Positions 23,878-34,400 of a stretch of 54,933 nt of DNA are shown here, in pieces. Origin of the DNA: Mesorhizobium loti (lineage in GTDB: Bacteria; Pseudomonadota; Alphaproteobacteria; Rhizobiales; Rhizobiaceae); the NCBI RefSeq assembly GCF_003148495.1, contig NZ_QGGH01000024.1:1-54933 (forward strand). The letters are read 5' to 3'. The stretch's first letter is position 1. Every line of letters begins with the position of its first letter. A program made the translations under genes and the position numbers. The notes under the pieces were generated by a model. It ran no database searches. It was given only the letters and a program-made list of their open reading frames with translations, and had not been told where the DNA came from.

Positions 23878-25226
23878 GCCGAAAGCGCCATCATAACGCT
23901 GCGAAACCGCTCGGTGATGGCCTCGCGCTTGACATGCCTGCCGCCGCTGACCTGTTTCTGGCCATGCACCCAGACGCAATCGACCTTGCTGCCATTGGCG
24001 AAGATCCAGGCGTCGAGGATTGCGTCACCGGTCTTGCCGGCCAGCGAGGGATTGTTGGCGTCGAGCGAGACGAGATCGGCGGATGCGCCGGCTGCGATTG
24101 CGGAGGCGCCGGCGCCAAGGGCGACGCTGCCGCCGTCGAGTGCGGCGTCGAACAGCGCGCGGCCGGTCGAGCCGCCCGCGACCGCCAGCACATTGCGGGC
24201 GCGGTGGGCGAGGCGCTGGGAATATTCGAGTTGGCGCAACTCGTCGGGCAGGCCGATCAGCACGTTGGAATCGGAGCCGACGCCAAAGCGGCCGCCATGT
24301 TCTCTGAACAGCGGCGCTGCAAAAGTGCCGTCACCGAGATTGGCCTCGGTGATCGGGCAAAGACCGGCGATGGCGCCACTCTTGGCCATGCCGATCGTTT
24401 CCGCATCGGTCATGTGAGTGGCGTGGATCAGGCACCAGCGCTTGTCGACTTTGGCATGGCCAAGCAGAAATTCGACCGGCCGCGCGCCCGACCAGGCAAG
24501 GCAATCCTCGACTTCCTTCACCTGCTCGGCAATGTGGATGTGGATAGGCCCATCCGGCACCATCTCGGCCACCTCAATCAGTTCTTCCGGTGTCGCCGCG
24601 CGCAAACTGTGCGGGGCAACGCCGACAACCGCTTGATTCAAAGTGCGAACGCATTCCCGGCTTTTCTCAACAAGCCGCGAGAACCGATTCACATCGTTGA
24701 TGAATCGCCGCTGGCCTTCGTTTGGCGCGGCACCGCCGAAAGACGAACGTGCGTAAAACACCGGCAGCAGCGTCAGGCCGATGCCCGTTTCGCCGGCCGC
24801 GGCCGCAATGCGCTCGGCCATCTCGGCGAGGTTGGCGTAGGGTTTTCCATCGCGGTCGTGATGCAGATAGTGAAATTCGCCGACGCGTGAAAAACCGGCC
24901 TCCAGCATCTCGACATAGAGCTGCGCTGCAACCGCCTCGACCTGATCGGGCGTCATCGACAGGGCGAAACGGTACATCACCTCGCGCCAGCTCCAGAAAC
25001 TGTCGGCGGAGGGGCCGCGAAGCTCGGCAAGGCCGGCCATGCCGCGCTGGAAGGCGTGACTGTGCAGGTTGGGCATGCCGGGCAACAGGATCGCGTGGCG
25101 TTCGTCGCCGGCTGCCGCTGCGGCACCAGGCTGAACGGCTGTAATGCGTCCCTCGGCCAAGGTGAGCCGCACATTGTCGTGCCAGCCATTGGGAAGGAGT
25201 GCCTGCTCCGCGAAGATATCAGTCAC
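23874..25226 (-). CDS. hutF: Formimidoylglutamate deiminase
   Basis: The 450-residue amidohydrolase converts N-formimidoylglutamate into N-formylglutamate and ammonia. It has the metal motif PGMPNLHSHAFQRGMAGLAE, a later His in IHIHIAEQVKEVEDC, LIHATHM, and FGVGSDSNVLIGLPDELR with the metal Asp. The likely start is GTG at 25226 with GGAGAG upstream; an ATG at 25253 would add nine residues. With HutG it gives the five-step histidine pathway. The gene is divergent from hutI across a 95-base gap holding the HutC operator. Confidence 0.95.
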   Translation of the reverse strand: MTDIFAEQALLPNGWHDNVRLTLAEGRITAVQPGAAAAAGDERHAILLPGMPNLHSHAFQRGMAGLAELRGPSADSFWSWREVMYRFALSMTPDQVEAVAAQLYVEMLEAGFSRVGEFHYLHHDRDGKPYANLAEMAERIAAAAGETGIGLTLLPVFYARSSFGGAAPNEGQRRFINDVNRFSRLVEKSRECVRTLNQAVVGVAPHSLRAATPEELIEVAEMVPDGPIHIHIAEQVKEVEDCLAWSGARPVEFLLGHAKVDKRWCLIHATHMTDAETIGMAKSGAIAGLCPITEANLGDGTFAAPLFREHGGRFGVGSDSNVLIGLPDELRQLEYSQRLAHRARNVLAVAGGSTGRALFDAALDGGSVALGAGASAIAAGASADLVSLDANNPSLAGKTGDAILDAWIFANGSKVDCVWVHGQKQVSGGRHVKREAITERFRSVMMALSA

Positions 25227-25282
25227 TTTTCTCTCCAGTTCTCTGTCTCTCATGCGATGATGGCACTTGCAGCGCGTTTCAA

Positions 25283-25296
25283 TATGTATATACATA
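25283..25296. promoter_or_regulatory. HutC operator in the hut divergon
   Basis: TATGTATATACATA is a perfect 14-base palindrome midway between the hutF and hutI starts. HutC sites in other proteobacteria have a TGTATATACA-type core, as I recall. A single site here could control both arms, including hutC itself. Confidence 0.78.
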
Positions 25297-25321
25297 ATAA
25301 CCATCGATTGAAACGGAAAAG

Positions 25322-26560
25322 ATGATGGCCGCAGAGAGCAAAAGCCGGGCAGGGGGTCTTCGTCTGTGGCGCAATGCGCGCCTGGCGACCATGGCCGAAA
25401 GTTCTGCGGGACTTGGCATCGTCGAACAGGGCGCGATCGCTGCGCGGGATGGCCGCATAGTGTACGCCGGTCCCGAAGCGGAGCTGCCCTCAACACTTGC
25501 CCAGGGCGCTGAGACGGTCGATTGCGAGGGCCGCTGGATCACGCCCGGCCTGATCGACTGCCATACCCATCTGGTCCATGCCGGCAACCGCGCCAACGAA
25601 TTCGAGATGCGGCTGGCCGGCGCCAGCTATGAAGAAGTCGCCAGGGCCGGCGGCGGCATTGTCTCTTCGGTCAAATCCTTGCGCGCCGCCAGCGAAGACG
25701 ATCTGGTCACCCAATCGCTGCCGCGCCTCGATGCGCTGATCGCCGAGGGTGCTACCACGATCGAAATCAAATCGGGCTACGGCCTCGATCTCGAAAACGA
25801 AAAGAAGTCGCTGCGTGCGGCCCGCCAATTGGGTGAAAAGCGGCCTGTGACGATCCGCACGACTTTCCTCGGCGCCCACGCGCTGCCGCCGGAAGCCAGG
25901 GGCGACAAGGACGCTTTCATCGATCTGGTCGCCAAGGAAATTCTCCCGGCGGTTGCCGCCGAGGGGCTGGCCGATGCCGTCGACGGGTTTTGCGAGGGCA
26001 TCGCCTTTTCGCCGGACCAGATGGCGCGCGTCTTCGATGCCGCCAAGGCCGCCGGCCTGCCGGTCAAGCTTCATGCCGACCAGCTGTCCAACCTGCATGG
26101 CGCCGAACTCGCCGCCCGCTATGGCGCGCTGTCGGCCGACCATCTCGAATACACCGATGAGGCGGGTGCGGTGGCGATGGCCAAGGCCGGAACCGTGGCA
26201 ACGATCCTGCCCGGTGCCTACTATTTCATTCGCGAAACAAAAAAGCCCCCGATCGGCCTGTTTCGCCAGCACGGCGTCAAGATGGCTGTCGCCACCGACA
26301 ACAATCCCGGCACCTCGCCGCTGACCTCGCTGCTGATGACCATGAACATGGCCGCGACCCTGTTCGGCCTGACCGTCGACGAATGTCTTGCCGGCGTCAC
26401 CCGCGAGGCGGCCCGCGCGCTTGGTTTGCTGGGAGAAACCGGCACGCTTGAGGTCGGAAAATCCGCCGACCTGGCGATCTGGGACATCGAGCGCCCCGCC
26501 GAACTCGTCTACCGCATGGGCTTCAACCCGCTGCATGCCCGCATCTGGAGAGGACAATGA
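25322..26560 (+). CDS. hutI: Imidazolonepropionase
   Basis: The 412-residue amidohydrolase opens the imidazolone ring of 4-imidazolone-5-propionate to N-formimidoylglutamate. It has the metal motif TPGLIDCHTHLVHAGNRANEF, the substrate stretch EIKSGYGLDLE, LHADQLSN and VATDNNPGTSP with the metal Asp. It is the first gene of the rightward hut operon, lies close to the HutC operator, and overlaps hutH by ATGA. The ATG at 25322 or the next one at 25325 could be used. Confidence 0.97.
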   Translation: MMAAESKSRAGGLRLWRNARLATMAESSAGLGIVEQGAIAARDGRIVYAGPEAELPSTLAQGAETVDCEGRWITPGLIDCHTHLVHAGNRANEFEMRLAGASYEEVARAGGGIVSSVKSLRAASEDDLVTQSLPRLDALIAEGATTIEIKSGYGLDLENEKKSLRAARQLGEKRPVTIRTTFLGAHALPPEARGDKDAFIDLVAKEILPAVAAEGLADAVDGFCEGIAFSPDQMARVFDAAKAAGLPVKLHADQLSNLHGAELAARYGALSADHLEYTDEAGAVAMAKAGTVATILPGAYYFIRETKKPPIGLFRQHGVKMAVATDNNPGTSPLTSLLMTMNMAATLFGLTVDECLAGVTREAARALGLLGETGTLEVGKSADLAIWDIERPAELVYRMGFNPLHARIWRGQ

Positions 26561-28098
26561 CCGAACTGACCCTGAAGCCCGGCAATGCGACGCTGGCCGA
26601 CTGGCGCGCCATCTATCGTGGCGCCGTGCCGAAGCTCGACGATGCCTGCCGGCCAAAGATCAAGGCGAGCGCCGAGGCCGTCGCCAGGATCGTTGCCAAG
26701 GGCGAGCCGGTCTATGGCATCAACACCGGCTTCGGCAAACTGGCGAGCGTCCGCATTCCGGCCGAAGACCTGGAGACCTTGCAGCGCAACATCGTGCTGT
26801 CGCACGCCGCCGGCGTCGGCGAGCCGATGCCATCAGCCGTTTGCCGGCTGATGATGGCGCTGAAGCTCGCCAGCCTGGCGCAGGGCGCCTCCGGCGTGCG
26901 GCCGCAAACCATCGAGTTGCTCGAAGCGATGCTGGCCAACGACGTCATCCCCGTGGTGCCGGCGCAAGGCTCGGTCGGCGCCTCCGGTGACCTTGCCCCG
27001 CTGTCGCACATGACGGCGGTGATGATCGGCGTCGGCGAATGCTTCACCCCGCATGGGCGCTTCCCGGCCAAGGTCGCCTTTGTCTCGCATGGGCTGGAGC
27101 CGGTGACATTGGGCGCCAAGGAAGGCCTGGCGCTGCTTAATGGCACGCAGTTTTCGACGGCCTATGCGCTGGCCGCTTTGTTCGAGGCCGAAGTGCTCTA
27201 CCAGTCGGCGCTGGTCGCCGGCGCCTTGTCGACCGACGCCGCAAAAGGCTCCGATGCACCCTTCGATCCGCGCATTCATGCCTTGAGAAAGCATCGCGGC
27301 CAGATCGAGACGGCGGACGCGCTGCGCAATCTGATGGCCGGCAGCGCCATCCGTGAATCGCACCGGGTTGGCGACGAGCGTGTGCAGGATCCGTATTGCT
27401 TGCGCTGCCAGCCACAGGTCATGGGCGCGGCACTCACCGTGCTGCGCCAGGCGGCCGACACGCTGGGCACCGAGGCCAATGGCGTCACCGACAATCCGCT
27501 GATCTTCGCCGAGGATGACACCGCACTGTCCGGCGGCAATTTCCACGCCGAGCCGGTGGCCTTCGCCGCCGACATGATCGCGCTCGCCGTCTGCGAGATC
27601 GGCTCGTTGTCGGAACGCCGCATCGCCATGCTGGTCGACCCGGCATTGTCGGGGATGCCGGCCTTTTTGACGCCGAAGCCCGGTCTGAACTCCGGCTTCA
27701 TGATCCCGCAGGTGACTGCGGCGGCGCTCGTCTCCGAAAACAAGCAGAAAGCCTATCCGGCCAGCGTCGATTCCATCCCCACCTCGGCCAACCAGGAAGA
27801 TCACGTTTCGATGGCGGCGCACGGTGCGCGCCGGCTGATCGGCATGGTCGAGAACGCCACCGCGGTGATCGGCATCGAACTGCTGGCCGCGGCGCAAGGC
27901 TGCGACTTCCATGCGCCGCTGGCGTCGAGCGCGGCGCTCGAGGCCGTGCGCAAGCTGGTCCGGGCCGAGGTGTCGCATCTCGACAATGACCGGCATTTCC
28001 ACCCCGATATGGAAAAGGCGATCGCCATGGTGCGCAGCGGCGCGACCATCAAGGCGGCGGGTGCGATAACGCTGCCGTCGATTTCGGGAGCGGCATGA
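26557..28098 (+). CDS. hutH: Histidine ammonia-lyase
   Basis: The 513-residue enzyme deaminates histidine to urocanate, the first step of the pathway and the source of the inducer. The Ala142-Ser143-Gly144 triad in GSVGASGDLAPLSHM forms the MIO electrophile by autocyclisation. Other conserved parts are YGINTGFGKLA near residue 54 and QDPYCLRCQPQVMGA. The length is typical. It overlaps hutI at its start and hutG at its end by ATGA. Confidence 0.98.
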   Translation: MTELTLKPGNATLADWRAIYRGAVPKLDDACRPKIKASAEAVARIVAKGEPVYGINTGFGKLASVRIPAEDLETLQRNIVLSHAAGVGEPMPSAVCRLMMALKLASLAQGASGVRPQTIELLEAMLANDVIPVVPAQGSVGASGDLAPLSHMTAVMIGVGECFTPHGRFPAKVAFVSHGLEPVTLGAKEGLALLNGTQFSTAYALAALFEAEVLYQSALVAGALSTDAAKGSDAPFDPRIHALRKHRGQIETADALRNLMAGSAIRESHRVGDERVQDPYCLRCQPQVMGAALTVLRQAADTLGTEANGVTDNPLIFAEDDTALSGGNFHAEPVAFAADMIALAVCEIGSLSERRIAMLVDPALSGMPAFLTPKPGLNSGFMIPQVTAAALVSENKQKAYPASVDSIPTSANQEDHVSMAAHGARRLIGMVENATAVIGIELLAAAQGCDFHAPLASSAALEAVRKLVRAEVSHLDNDRHFHPDMEKAIAMVRSGATIKAAGAITLPSISGAA

Positions 28099-28916
28099 TG
28101 GCAAGCACGCCCTGGCTCACCGTTACGCCTGGCACGGCCCCGCTGCTGGTGTCGATCCCGCACACCGGGATTGATCTCGCCGGCCTCGAGAACCGGCTGG
28201 TGTCACCCTGGCTCGGTCGCCGCGACTGCGACTGGTGGATCGACATGCTCTACGATTTCGTGACCGACCTCGGTGCAACTGTCGTGCACACCGCGATCTC
28301 TCGCACCGTCATCGACGTCAACCGTGATCCATCCGGCGCATCGCTCTATCCCGGCCAGGCGACGACCGGCCTCTGCCCGACAGAAACCTTCGACGGGGAT
28401 CCGCTCTACCGCGAAGGCGAGGAGCCGGGACCTTCAGAGGTTGATGAGCGGCGCGAAAAATTCTTCGTGCCCTACCATGCCGCCTTGCAGGCCGAGATCG
28501 GCCGCTTGCGCGGGCTGCACGAGAAGATCGTTCTCTATGACTGCCATTCGATCCGCTCGGTGCTGCCGCGCCTGTTTGAAGGCACACTGCCGGTGTTCAA
28601 TCTCGGCACCAATGACGGCAAGAGCGCCGATCCGACCTTGCAGGCGATGGTCGATCAGATCATCGCCGAGACCGGCGAGACCTCTGTCGTCAATGGCCGT
28701 TTCAAGGGCGGCTGGATCACGCGCCATTTCGGACAACCTCAAGATGGCGTGCATGCGCTGCAGATGGAGCTGTCCAACCGTGGCTACATGCGCGAGCCGG
28801 AAGGCAAGGGCGTGCCGGACAACTGGCCTGTGCCTTACGATGCCGAGTTTGCAGCACCGATCCGCGCCACGCTGCGGAAAATCCTCGAGACCGCGACATC
28901 CTGGGCGCGCGTCTGA
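28095..28916 (+). CDS. hutG: N-formylglutamate deformylase
   Basis: The 273-residue protein belongs to the N-formylglutamate amidohydrolase family. It has VSIPHTGIDL near the N-terminus, RTVIDVNRDPSG, and ALQAEIGRLRG followed by VLYDCHSIRSVLPRLFEG, where Asp and His are probable metal ligands. It releases formate from N-formylglutamate to give glutamate, using the product of HutF. It begins at the ATGA overlap with hutH; ATG at 28098 is an alternative start. Confidence 0.95.
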   Translation: MMASTPWLTVTPGTAPLLVSIPHTGIDLAGLENRLVSPWLGRRDCDWWIDMLYDFVTDLGATVVHTAISRTVIDVNRDPSGASLYPGQATTGLCPTETFDGDPLYREGEEPGPSEVDERREKFFVPYHAALQAEIGRLRGLHEKIVLYDCHSIRSVLPRLFEGTLPVFNLGTNDGKSADPTLQAMVDQIIAETGETSVVNGRFKGGWITRHFGQPQDGVHALQMELSNRGYMREPEGKGVPDNWPVPYDAEFAAPIRATLRKILETATSWARV

Positions 28917-28943
28917 CATCAGGTCCTTTTATGGAGTGACGCC

Positions 28944-30614
28944 ATGAACAATCCTCGCCACAATATCCGCGAAGTCCGCAGCCCGCGCGGCACGGAAATC
29001 AGCGCCCGCTCCTGGCTGACGGAAGCGCCGTTGCGCATGCTGATGAACAATCTCGACCCAGACGTCGCCGAAAATCCCAACGAGCTGGTCGTCTATGGCG
29101 GCATCGGCCGGGCGGCGCGGACCTGGAACGACTTCGACCGCATCGTCGCCTCGTTGAGGACGCTGGCCGATGACGAGACTTTGATTGTGCAGTCGGGCAA
29201 GCCGGTCGGCGTCTTCCGCACCCATCCCGATGCGCCGCGCGTGCTGATCGCCAATTCCAACCTGGTGCCGCACTGGGCGACCTGGGAAAAGTTCAACGAA
29301 CTCGATAAGAAGGGCCTGATGATGTACGGCCAGATGACGGCCGGCTCGTGGATCTACATCGGCACGCAAGGCATCGTGCAGGGCACCTACGAAACCTTCG
29401 TCGAGGCCGGCCGCCAGCATTATGGCGGCAATCTCAAGGGAAAATGGATCCTGACCGGCGGGCTCGGCGGCATGGGCGGCGCCCAGCCACTCGCCGCCGT
29501 CATGGCCGGCGCCTGCTGCCTGGCCATCGAATGCAACCCGGACTCGATCGATTTTCGCCTGCGCACCCGCTATGTCGACGAGCGCGCCGACACGCTCGAC
29601 GAGGCGCTGGAAAAGATCGAGCGCTGGACCAAGGCCGGCGAGGCGAAGTCGGTCGGACTGCTCGGCAATACGGCCGAGATCGTGCCGGAAATGTTCAGGC
29701 GTGGCATTCGCCCCGATATGGTCACCGACCAGACCTCGGCGCATGATCCCATCAACGGCTATCTGCCGAAGGGCTGGACGATGGCCGAGTGGCGCGAGAA
29801 GCGCGTCAGCGACCCCAAGGCTGTCGAGAAGGCGGCCCGCGCTTCGATGCGCGAACATGTCGAGGCGATGGTGGCGTTCTGGAACGCCGGCGTGCCGACG
29901 CTCGACTATGGCAACAACATCCGCCAGGTGGCCAAGGAGGAGGGCTTCGAGAACGCCTTTGCCTTCCCCGGCTTCGTGCCGGCCTACATCCGTCCGCTGT
30001 TTTGCCGCGGCATCGGCCCGTTCCGCTGGGCAGCCTTGTCGGGCGATCCCGAGGATATCTACAAGACCGATGCCAAGGTGCGCGAGTTGACGCCCGGCAA
30101 CACCCATCTTCACAACTGGCTCGATATGGCGCGTGAGCGCATTGCTTTCCAGGGGCTGCCGGCGCGCATCTGCTGGGTCGGCCTCGGCGACCGGCATCGG
30201 CTGGGCCTCGCCTTCAACGAGATGGTGGCCAAGGGCGAGCTGAAAGCGCCGGTCGTCATCGGCCGCGATCACCTCGATTCCGGCTCGGTCGCCTCGCCGA
30301 ACCGCGAAACGGAATCGATGAAGGACGGCTCGGACGCCGTGTCCGACTGGCCGCTGCTCAACGCACTGCTCAACACGGCGTCTGGCGCCACCTGGGTGTC
30401 GCTGCACCATGGCGGCGGCGTCGGCATGGGCTTTTCCCAGCACGCCGGCATGGTCATCGTCGCCGACGGCACGCGCGACGCCGCCAGGCGCCTGGAACGG
30501 GTGTTGTGGAACGACCCGGCGACCGGTGTCATGCGCCACGCCGATGCCGGCTACGACATCGCCATCGAATGCGCCAAGGAGCACCAACTCAACCTGCCTG
30601 GCATTCTCGGGTAA
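28944..30614 (+). CDS. hutU: Urocanate hydratase
   Basis: The 556-residue NAD+-dependent enzyme hydrates urocanate to imidazolonepropionate. Family features include YGQMTAGSWIYIGTQGIVQGTYET, GGLGGMGGAQPLA for NAD+ binding, SVGLLGNTAEIVPEM, QTSAHDPINGYLP, and the C-terminal SLHHGGGVGMGFSQHAGMV. The length is standard. A 27-base gap with GGAG separates it from hutG. It competes with HutC for urocanate and so closes the induction loop. Confidence 0.98.
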   Translation: MNNPRHNIREVRSPRGTEISARSWLTEAPLRMLMNNLDPDVAENPNELVVYGGIGRAARTWNDFDRIVASLRTLADDETLIVQSGKPVGVFRTHPDAPRVLIANSNLVPHWATWEKFNELDKKGLMMYGQMTAGSWIYIGTQGIVQGTYETFVEAGRQHYGGNLKGKWILTGGLGGMGGAQPLAAVMAGACCLAIECNPDSIDFRLRTRYVDERADTLDEALEKIERWTKAGEAKSVGLLGNTAEIVPEMFRRGIRPDMVTDQTSAHDPINGYLPKGWTMAEWREKRVSDPKAVEKAARASMREHVEAMVAFWNAGVPTLDYGNNIRQVAKEEGFENAFAFPGFVPAYIRPLFCRGIGPFRWAALSGDPEDIYKTDAKVRELTPGNTHLHNWLDMARERIAFQGLPARICWVGLGDRHRLGLAFNEMVAKGELKAPVVIGRDHLDSGSVASPNRETESMKDGSDAVSDWPLLNALLNTASGATWVSLHHGGGVGMGFSQHAGMVIVADGTRDAARRLERVLWNDPATGVMRHADAGYDIAIECAKEHQLNLPGILG

Positions 30615-30626
30615 CGGACTGATTTC

Positions 30627-31214
30627 ATGCGCATCCTGCGGGCAGCCGAATACCGGTCGATGCCGTGGAAGAACGGCGGCGGCGTGACGACAGAAATCGC
30701 CGTCTCGCCCACCGGTGCCGGGCTCGACGACTTCGGCTGGCGCGTCTCGATGGCGCGCGTCGAATTGAGCGGCCCGTTCTCGCAGTTTGCCGGTATCGAC
30801 CGCACCCTGGCCGTGCTCGAAGGCGACGGCATCGTCCTCGAGATTGCCGGCTACCCGCCGACATCCATAAACAGGGTGACCGACCCGTTTTCCTTCCCGG
30901 CCGACGTGCAGACCTCGGCCGCGCTGATTGGCGGGCCGATCACCGATCTCAATGTCATGACCCGCCGAAGCCGGATGATGCATTCGGTCGAACGCCTGGT
31001 GATTTCGGCTCCCGTGGAAATCCGGACTGAAGCCGACACAACCCTTATCCTGTGCTTGAACGGCGAAGTCATCGTGCCCGCCGCCGAACCGGTTCGCCTC
31101 GGGCCGCTCGACACACTGCTGCCCGAGCCGGACAGCGCCAGCCTGCTTGTCCAGCCCGCCCATGAGACAACGCTGTTCGTGATCCGGATCGGCGGCATCT
31201 CCGGCAACGATTAA
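30627..31214 (+). CDS. hutD: HutD family cupin
   Basis: The 195-residue protein has the HutD/Ves pattern: RILRAAEYRSMPWKNGGGVTTEIAVSP, FGWRVSMARVELSGPFSQFAGIDRTL and FPADVQTSAALIGGPITDLN. It is a cupin thought to limit hut activity or sense urocanate; its biochemical role is not settled. It is 12 bases after hutU, the last gene of the rightward operon. Confidence 0.93.
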   Translation: MRILRAAEYRSMPWKNGGGVTTEIAVSPTGAGLDDFGWRVSMARVELSGPFSQFAGIDRTLAVLEGDGIVLEIAGYPPTSINRVTDPFSFPADVQTSAALIGGPITDLNVMTRRSRMMHSVERLVISAPVEIRTEADTTLILCLNGEVIVPAAEPVRLGPLDTLLPEPDSASLLVQPAHETTLFVIRIGGISGND

Positions 31215-31482
31215 CGCTTGTTTCCAAACATGATCGCGATGCCGGCGAATTATAGCGTAAGCTGACGGCGGGCATCACGAAAAAGCCCGAATCCTCCCCG
31301 TCGATCGATCTCGACGGGAGGAGGGGCGCTCGTCGTTGTTTTTCGCTGAGAGGTGACGCCCTGTCGTGGTGCGGAAACAAACTTTCGGCAAATGGGGTTT
31401 ATGCAACCAATTGCATTTGAATCGGTTTTAGGGCCATTGCCGTGGCGGTGACGCCGCTGACTGCCCGCTTACGGAATTTTCA
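31215..31482. other. Gap between hutD and ndvB with hairpins
   Basis: CGGGC 31269-31273 can pair with GCCCG 31285-31289. A stronger hairpin pairs CCCGTCGA 31297-31304 with TCGACGGG 31311-31318 around TCGATC, extended by a few pairs on each side. The first could end hut transcription. The rest should hold the ndvB promoter and a 5' leader. No gene was recognised. Confidence 0.5.
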
Positions 31483-34400
31483 ATGAATATTCAGACGAAC
31501 CCTGCCCAAATCGAGAAGACAAGCGCGAGCTTCCCGGCCATCACCGAAGAGCCGATCCGCTCCAATTACCTGCCCGAAGAGCGCCTTCGGCTGCTCGGTG
31601 AAAGCCTGGCAAAAGGCGACCTCACCGATCTGTTCGGCCTGACGCCCTTCGATTTTCAGGCGCGTGTCCGCGACAGCGCCAAGAAGATCCTGGAAGTCTA
31701 CCGGTCAACCAATGCGGCGCAGGCGAGAGGCGAGACGATCACGCCGGCGGCACAATGGCTGCTCGATAACAATTATCTGGTCGAAGAGACCATTTTCCAG
31801 GTCAAGCGCGACCTGCCGCGCCGCTTCTATCGCCAGCTGCCGACCTTGAAACTGCCTGACAATGGCAGCGTGCCGCGCGCGCTGGCGCTGGCATGGACCT
31901 ATGTGGCGCATTCGGACAGTTCCGTGTCGGCGACGATGTTCAAGGCCATCGTTCAGGGCTTCCAGTCGGTCGAACCGCTGAAGATCGGCGAACTTTGGGC
32001 GCTGCCTTCGCTGTTGCGCTTCGTCCTGATCGAAAATCTCCGCCGGCTGGCGGTCAGGGTCAATCGCACCCGTCAGATGCGCCAGATCGCCAATGATGTG
32101 GCGGACAAGGTTCTGGCGACCGACGACAGCGCCGACCGGCAGGCGATCCTGTCCAACTTCAGCGCCCACGCGCAGGACACCACCTTTGCCACCCAGCTGC
32201 TCTACCGTCTGCGTGATGGATCGCAGAATGCTGGCAAGGCCCTGGAATGGCTGGAAGGCGAGCTCGAAAAGACCGGCTCCGATGCCGAGGAAATCATCAT
32301 TTCCGAACACCACACGCTGTCCAGCGGCAATGTGACGACGGGCAACATCATCCGCGGCCTGCGCCTCATCAACGACGTCGACTGGACCGTGTGGTTCGAA
32401 GGCGTCAGCCGCATCGACACCGTGCTGCGCGAGCGCACCGATTTCGCCGCGCTCGACTTCTTCTCGCGGGACCAGTACCGGACCGCGATCGAGGAACTCG
32501 CGCGCCGCTCGGATCTTTCGGAATATCGCGTCGCCGAAAAGGCCATCGAGTTGGCCGGCCATGCCGCCAGCGAGACCATGCTAGGCGATGGTGAAAGCGA
32601 TGCGGGTCCGATCTTATCCGCCCACACCGATGTCGGTTTCTTTCTTGTCGGCCCACGCCGGCTGGAGCTGGAGAAGGCGATCGGCTACCGGCCGACCATC
32701 AGCCAGACGGTCAAGCGCGCCTTCCGCAAGACCGGGTGGCTTGGCATCGTCGTACCGGTGTTTGCGCTGACGGCCCTGCTTCTCGTCCTCTCCGGCAACG
32801 CACTGGCCAATCTCGGCTTGTCGGTGCCGTCGATCGTCCTGATGCTGGCGCTGTTCGCCGTGCCGGCCAGCGAGGGCGCGCTCGCCTTCTTCAACACTGT
32901 CGTTTCGCTGTTCCTCAAACCGACGCGCCTTGTCGGCTACGATTACAGGCACGGCGTACCGCCCGAGGCGCGCACGCTTGTTGTGGTGCCGTCGCTGATC
33001 GGCTCGCGCGACGATGTCGAGGAAAACATCCGCAACATCGAGGTGCATCATCTCGCCAACACCGCCGATGAAATCCATTTCGCGCTGTTGTCGGACTGGC
33101 CCGACAGCAAGACCGAGATCGATGCGGCGGATACCGAAATCCTCGAATTCGCCCGCGCCGAGATCGCCCGTCTCAACGCCCGCTATCCCTCCGAAGGCGC
33201 GCAGCGTTTCTACATCCTGCACCGGCGCCGGCTGTTCAATGCGGCTCAAGGGTCCTGGATGGGCTGGGAGCGCAAGCGCGGCAAGCTGCACGAACTCGAC
33301 CTTCTGCTGCGCGGCGACAGCGACACCACGTTCCTGCCGCTCGACGTGCCGCTGCCGGAGAACGTCGTCCATGTGATGACGCTCGACGCCGACACGCGCA
33401 CCACCCGCGACGCTGTCGCGACCCTCGTCGGCAAGCTTTGCCACCCGCTCAACCGCCCGCATTTCGATGCCAGCAAGCGCGTTGTCACCGCCGGCTATGC
33501 GATCCTGCAGCCGCGCATCACCGCGTCGCTGACCAGCGGCGACGATGCGTCGTTTTTCCAGCGGGTCTTTTCGGCCAATCGCGGCCTCGACCCCTATGTC
33601 TTTGCCGTGTCCGATCTCTATCAGGACGTCTTCGGCGACGGTTCTTTCACCGGCAAGGGCCTCTACCATGTCGACGCTTTCGAGGCGGCGCTGCAGGGCC
33701 GCATCGAGGAAAACACCATCCTCAGCCACGATCTGCTGGAAGGCGCGCTGGCGCGCTCGGCGCTGGTCACCGACGTCGAACTGGTCGAGGATTATCCGAC
33801 CCGCTACTCGGTCGACGCCTCGCGCCATCACCGCTGGGCACGCGGCGACTGGCAGCTGCTCGGCTTCATGCTCGATCCGCGCTCCGGCGTGCCAGCCCTG
33901 TCGCGCTGGAAGATGATCGACAATCTACGCCGCTCGCTCACGCCGATCTTCTGGGTGATGGCGGCGATCGCCGGCTGGACGCTGCTGCCCTTCACGCAGG
34001 CCGCGCAATGGCAGGCCCTGCTGATCCTCAGCCTGTTCATGGCGCCGACATTCGACATCGTCAACGCCATCCTGCCCAAGAGCGGCGACCAGACGCCGCG
34101 CGGCCATTTCTCGGCCCTGGCGCGCGATGTTGCCTTCGGCACCGCCATGGTGGCGCTGAAGATCGTGCTGATGGCGCACAACGCCTGGATGATGGGCGAC
34201 GCCATCGTCCGCACGCTCTACCGACTGTTCGTCAGTCGCCAGAACCTTTTGGAATGGCGCACCGCCTCGCAGGCGCACAAGGCGGGCGACAATGATATCG
34301 GATCGTATTACGGCATGATGTATGGCGCCGTGATCATCGGCTTCGTCGGCCTTGCCATTCCGGTGCTGGCCGATTCGACCGGCGCCTTCGTTGCCTTCTT

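Noticed and set aside
28929..31163. A 744-codon open frame on the minus strand opposite hutU and hutD
   Set aside because: It is antisense to two well-recognised genes and its Arg/Gly/Asp/His-rich composition is that of a shadow frame in GC-rich DNA.
32614..33831. A 405-codon open frame on the minus strand inside ndvB
   Set aside because: Antisense to the glycosyltransferase part and without recognisable motifs.
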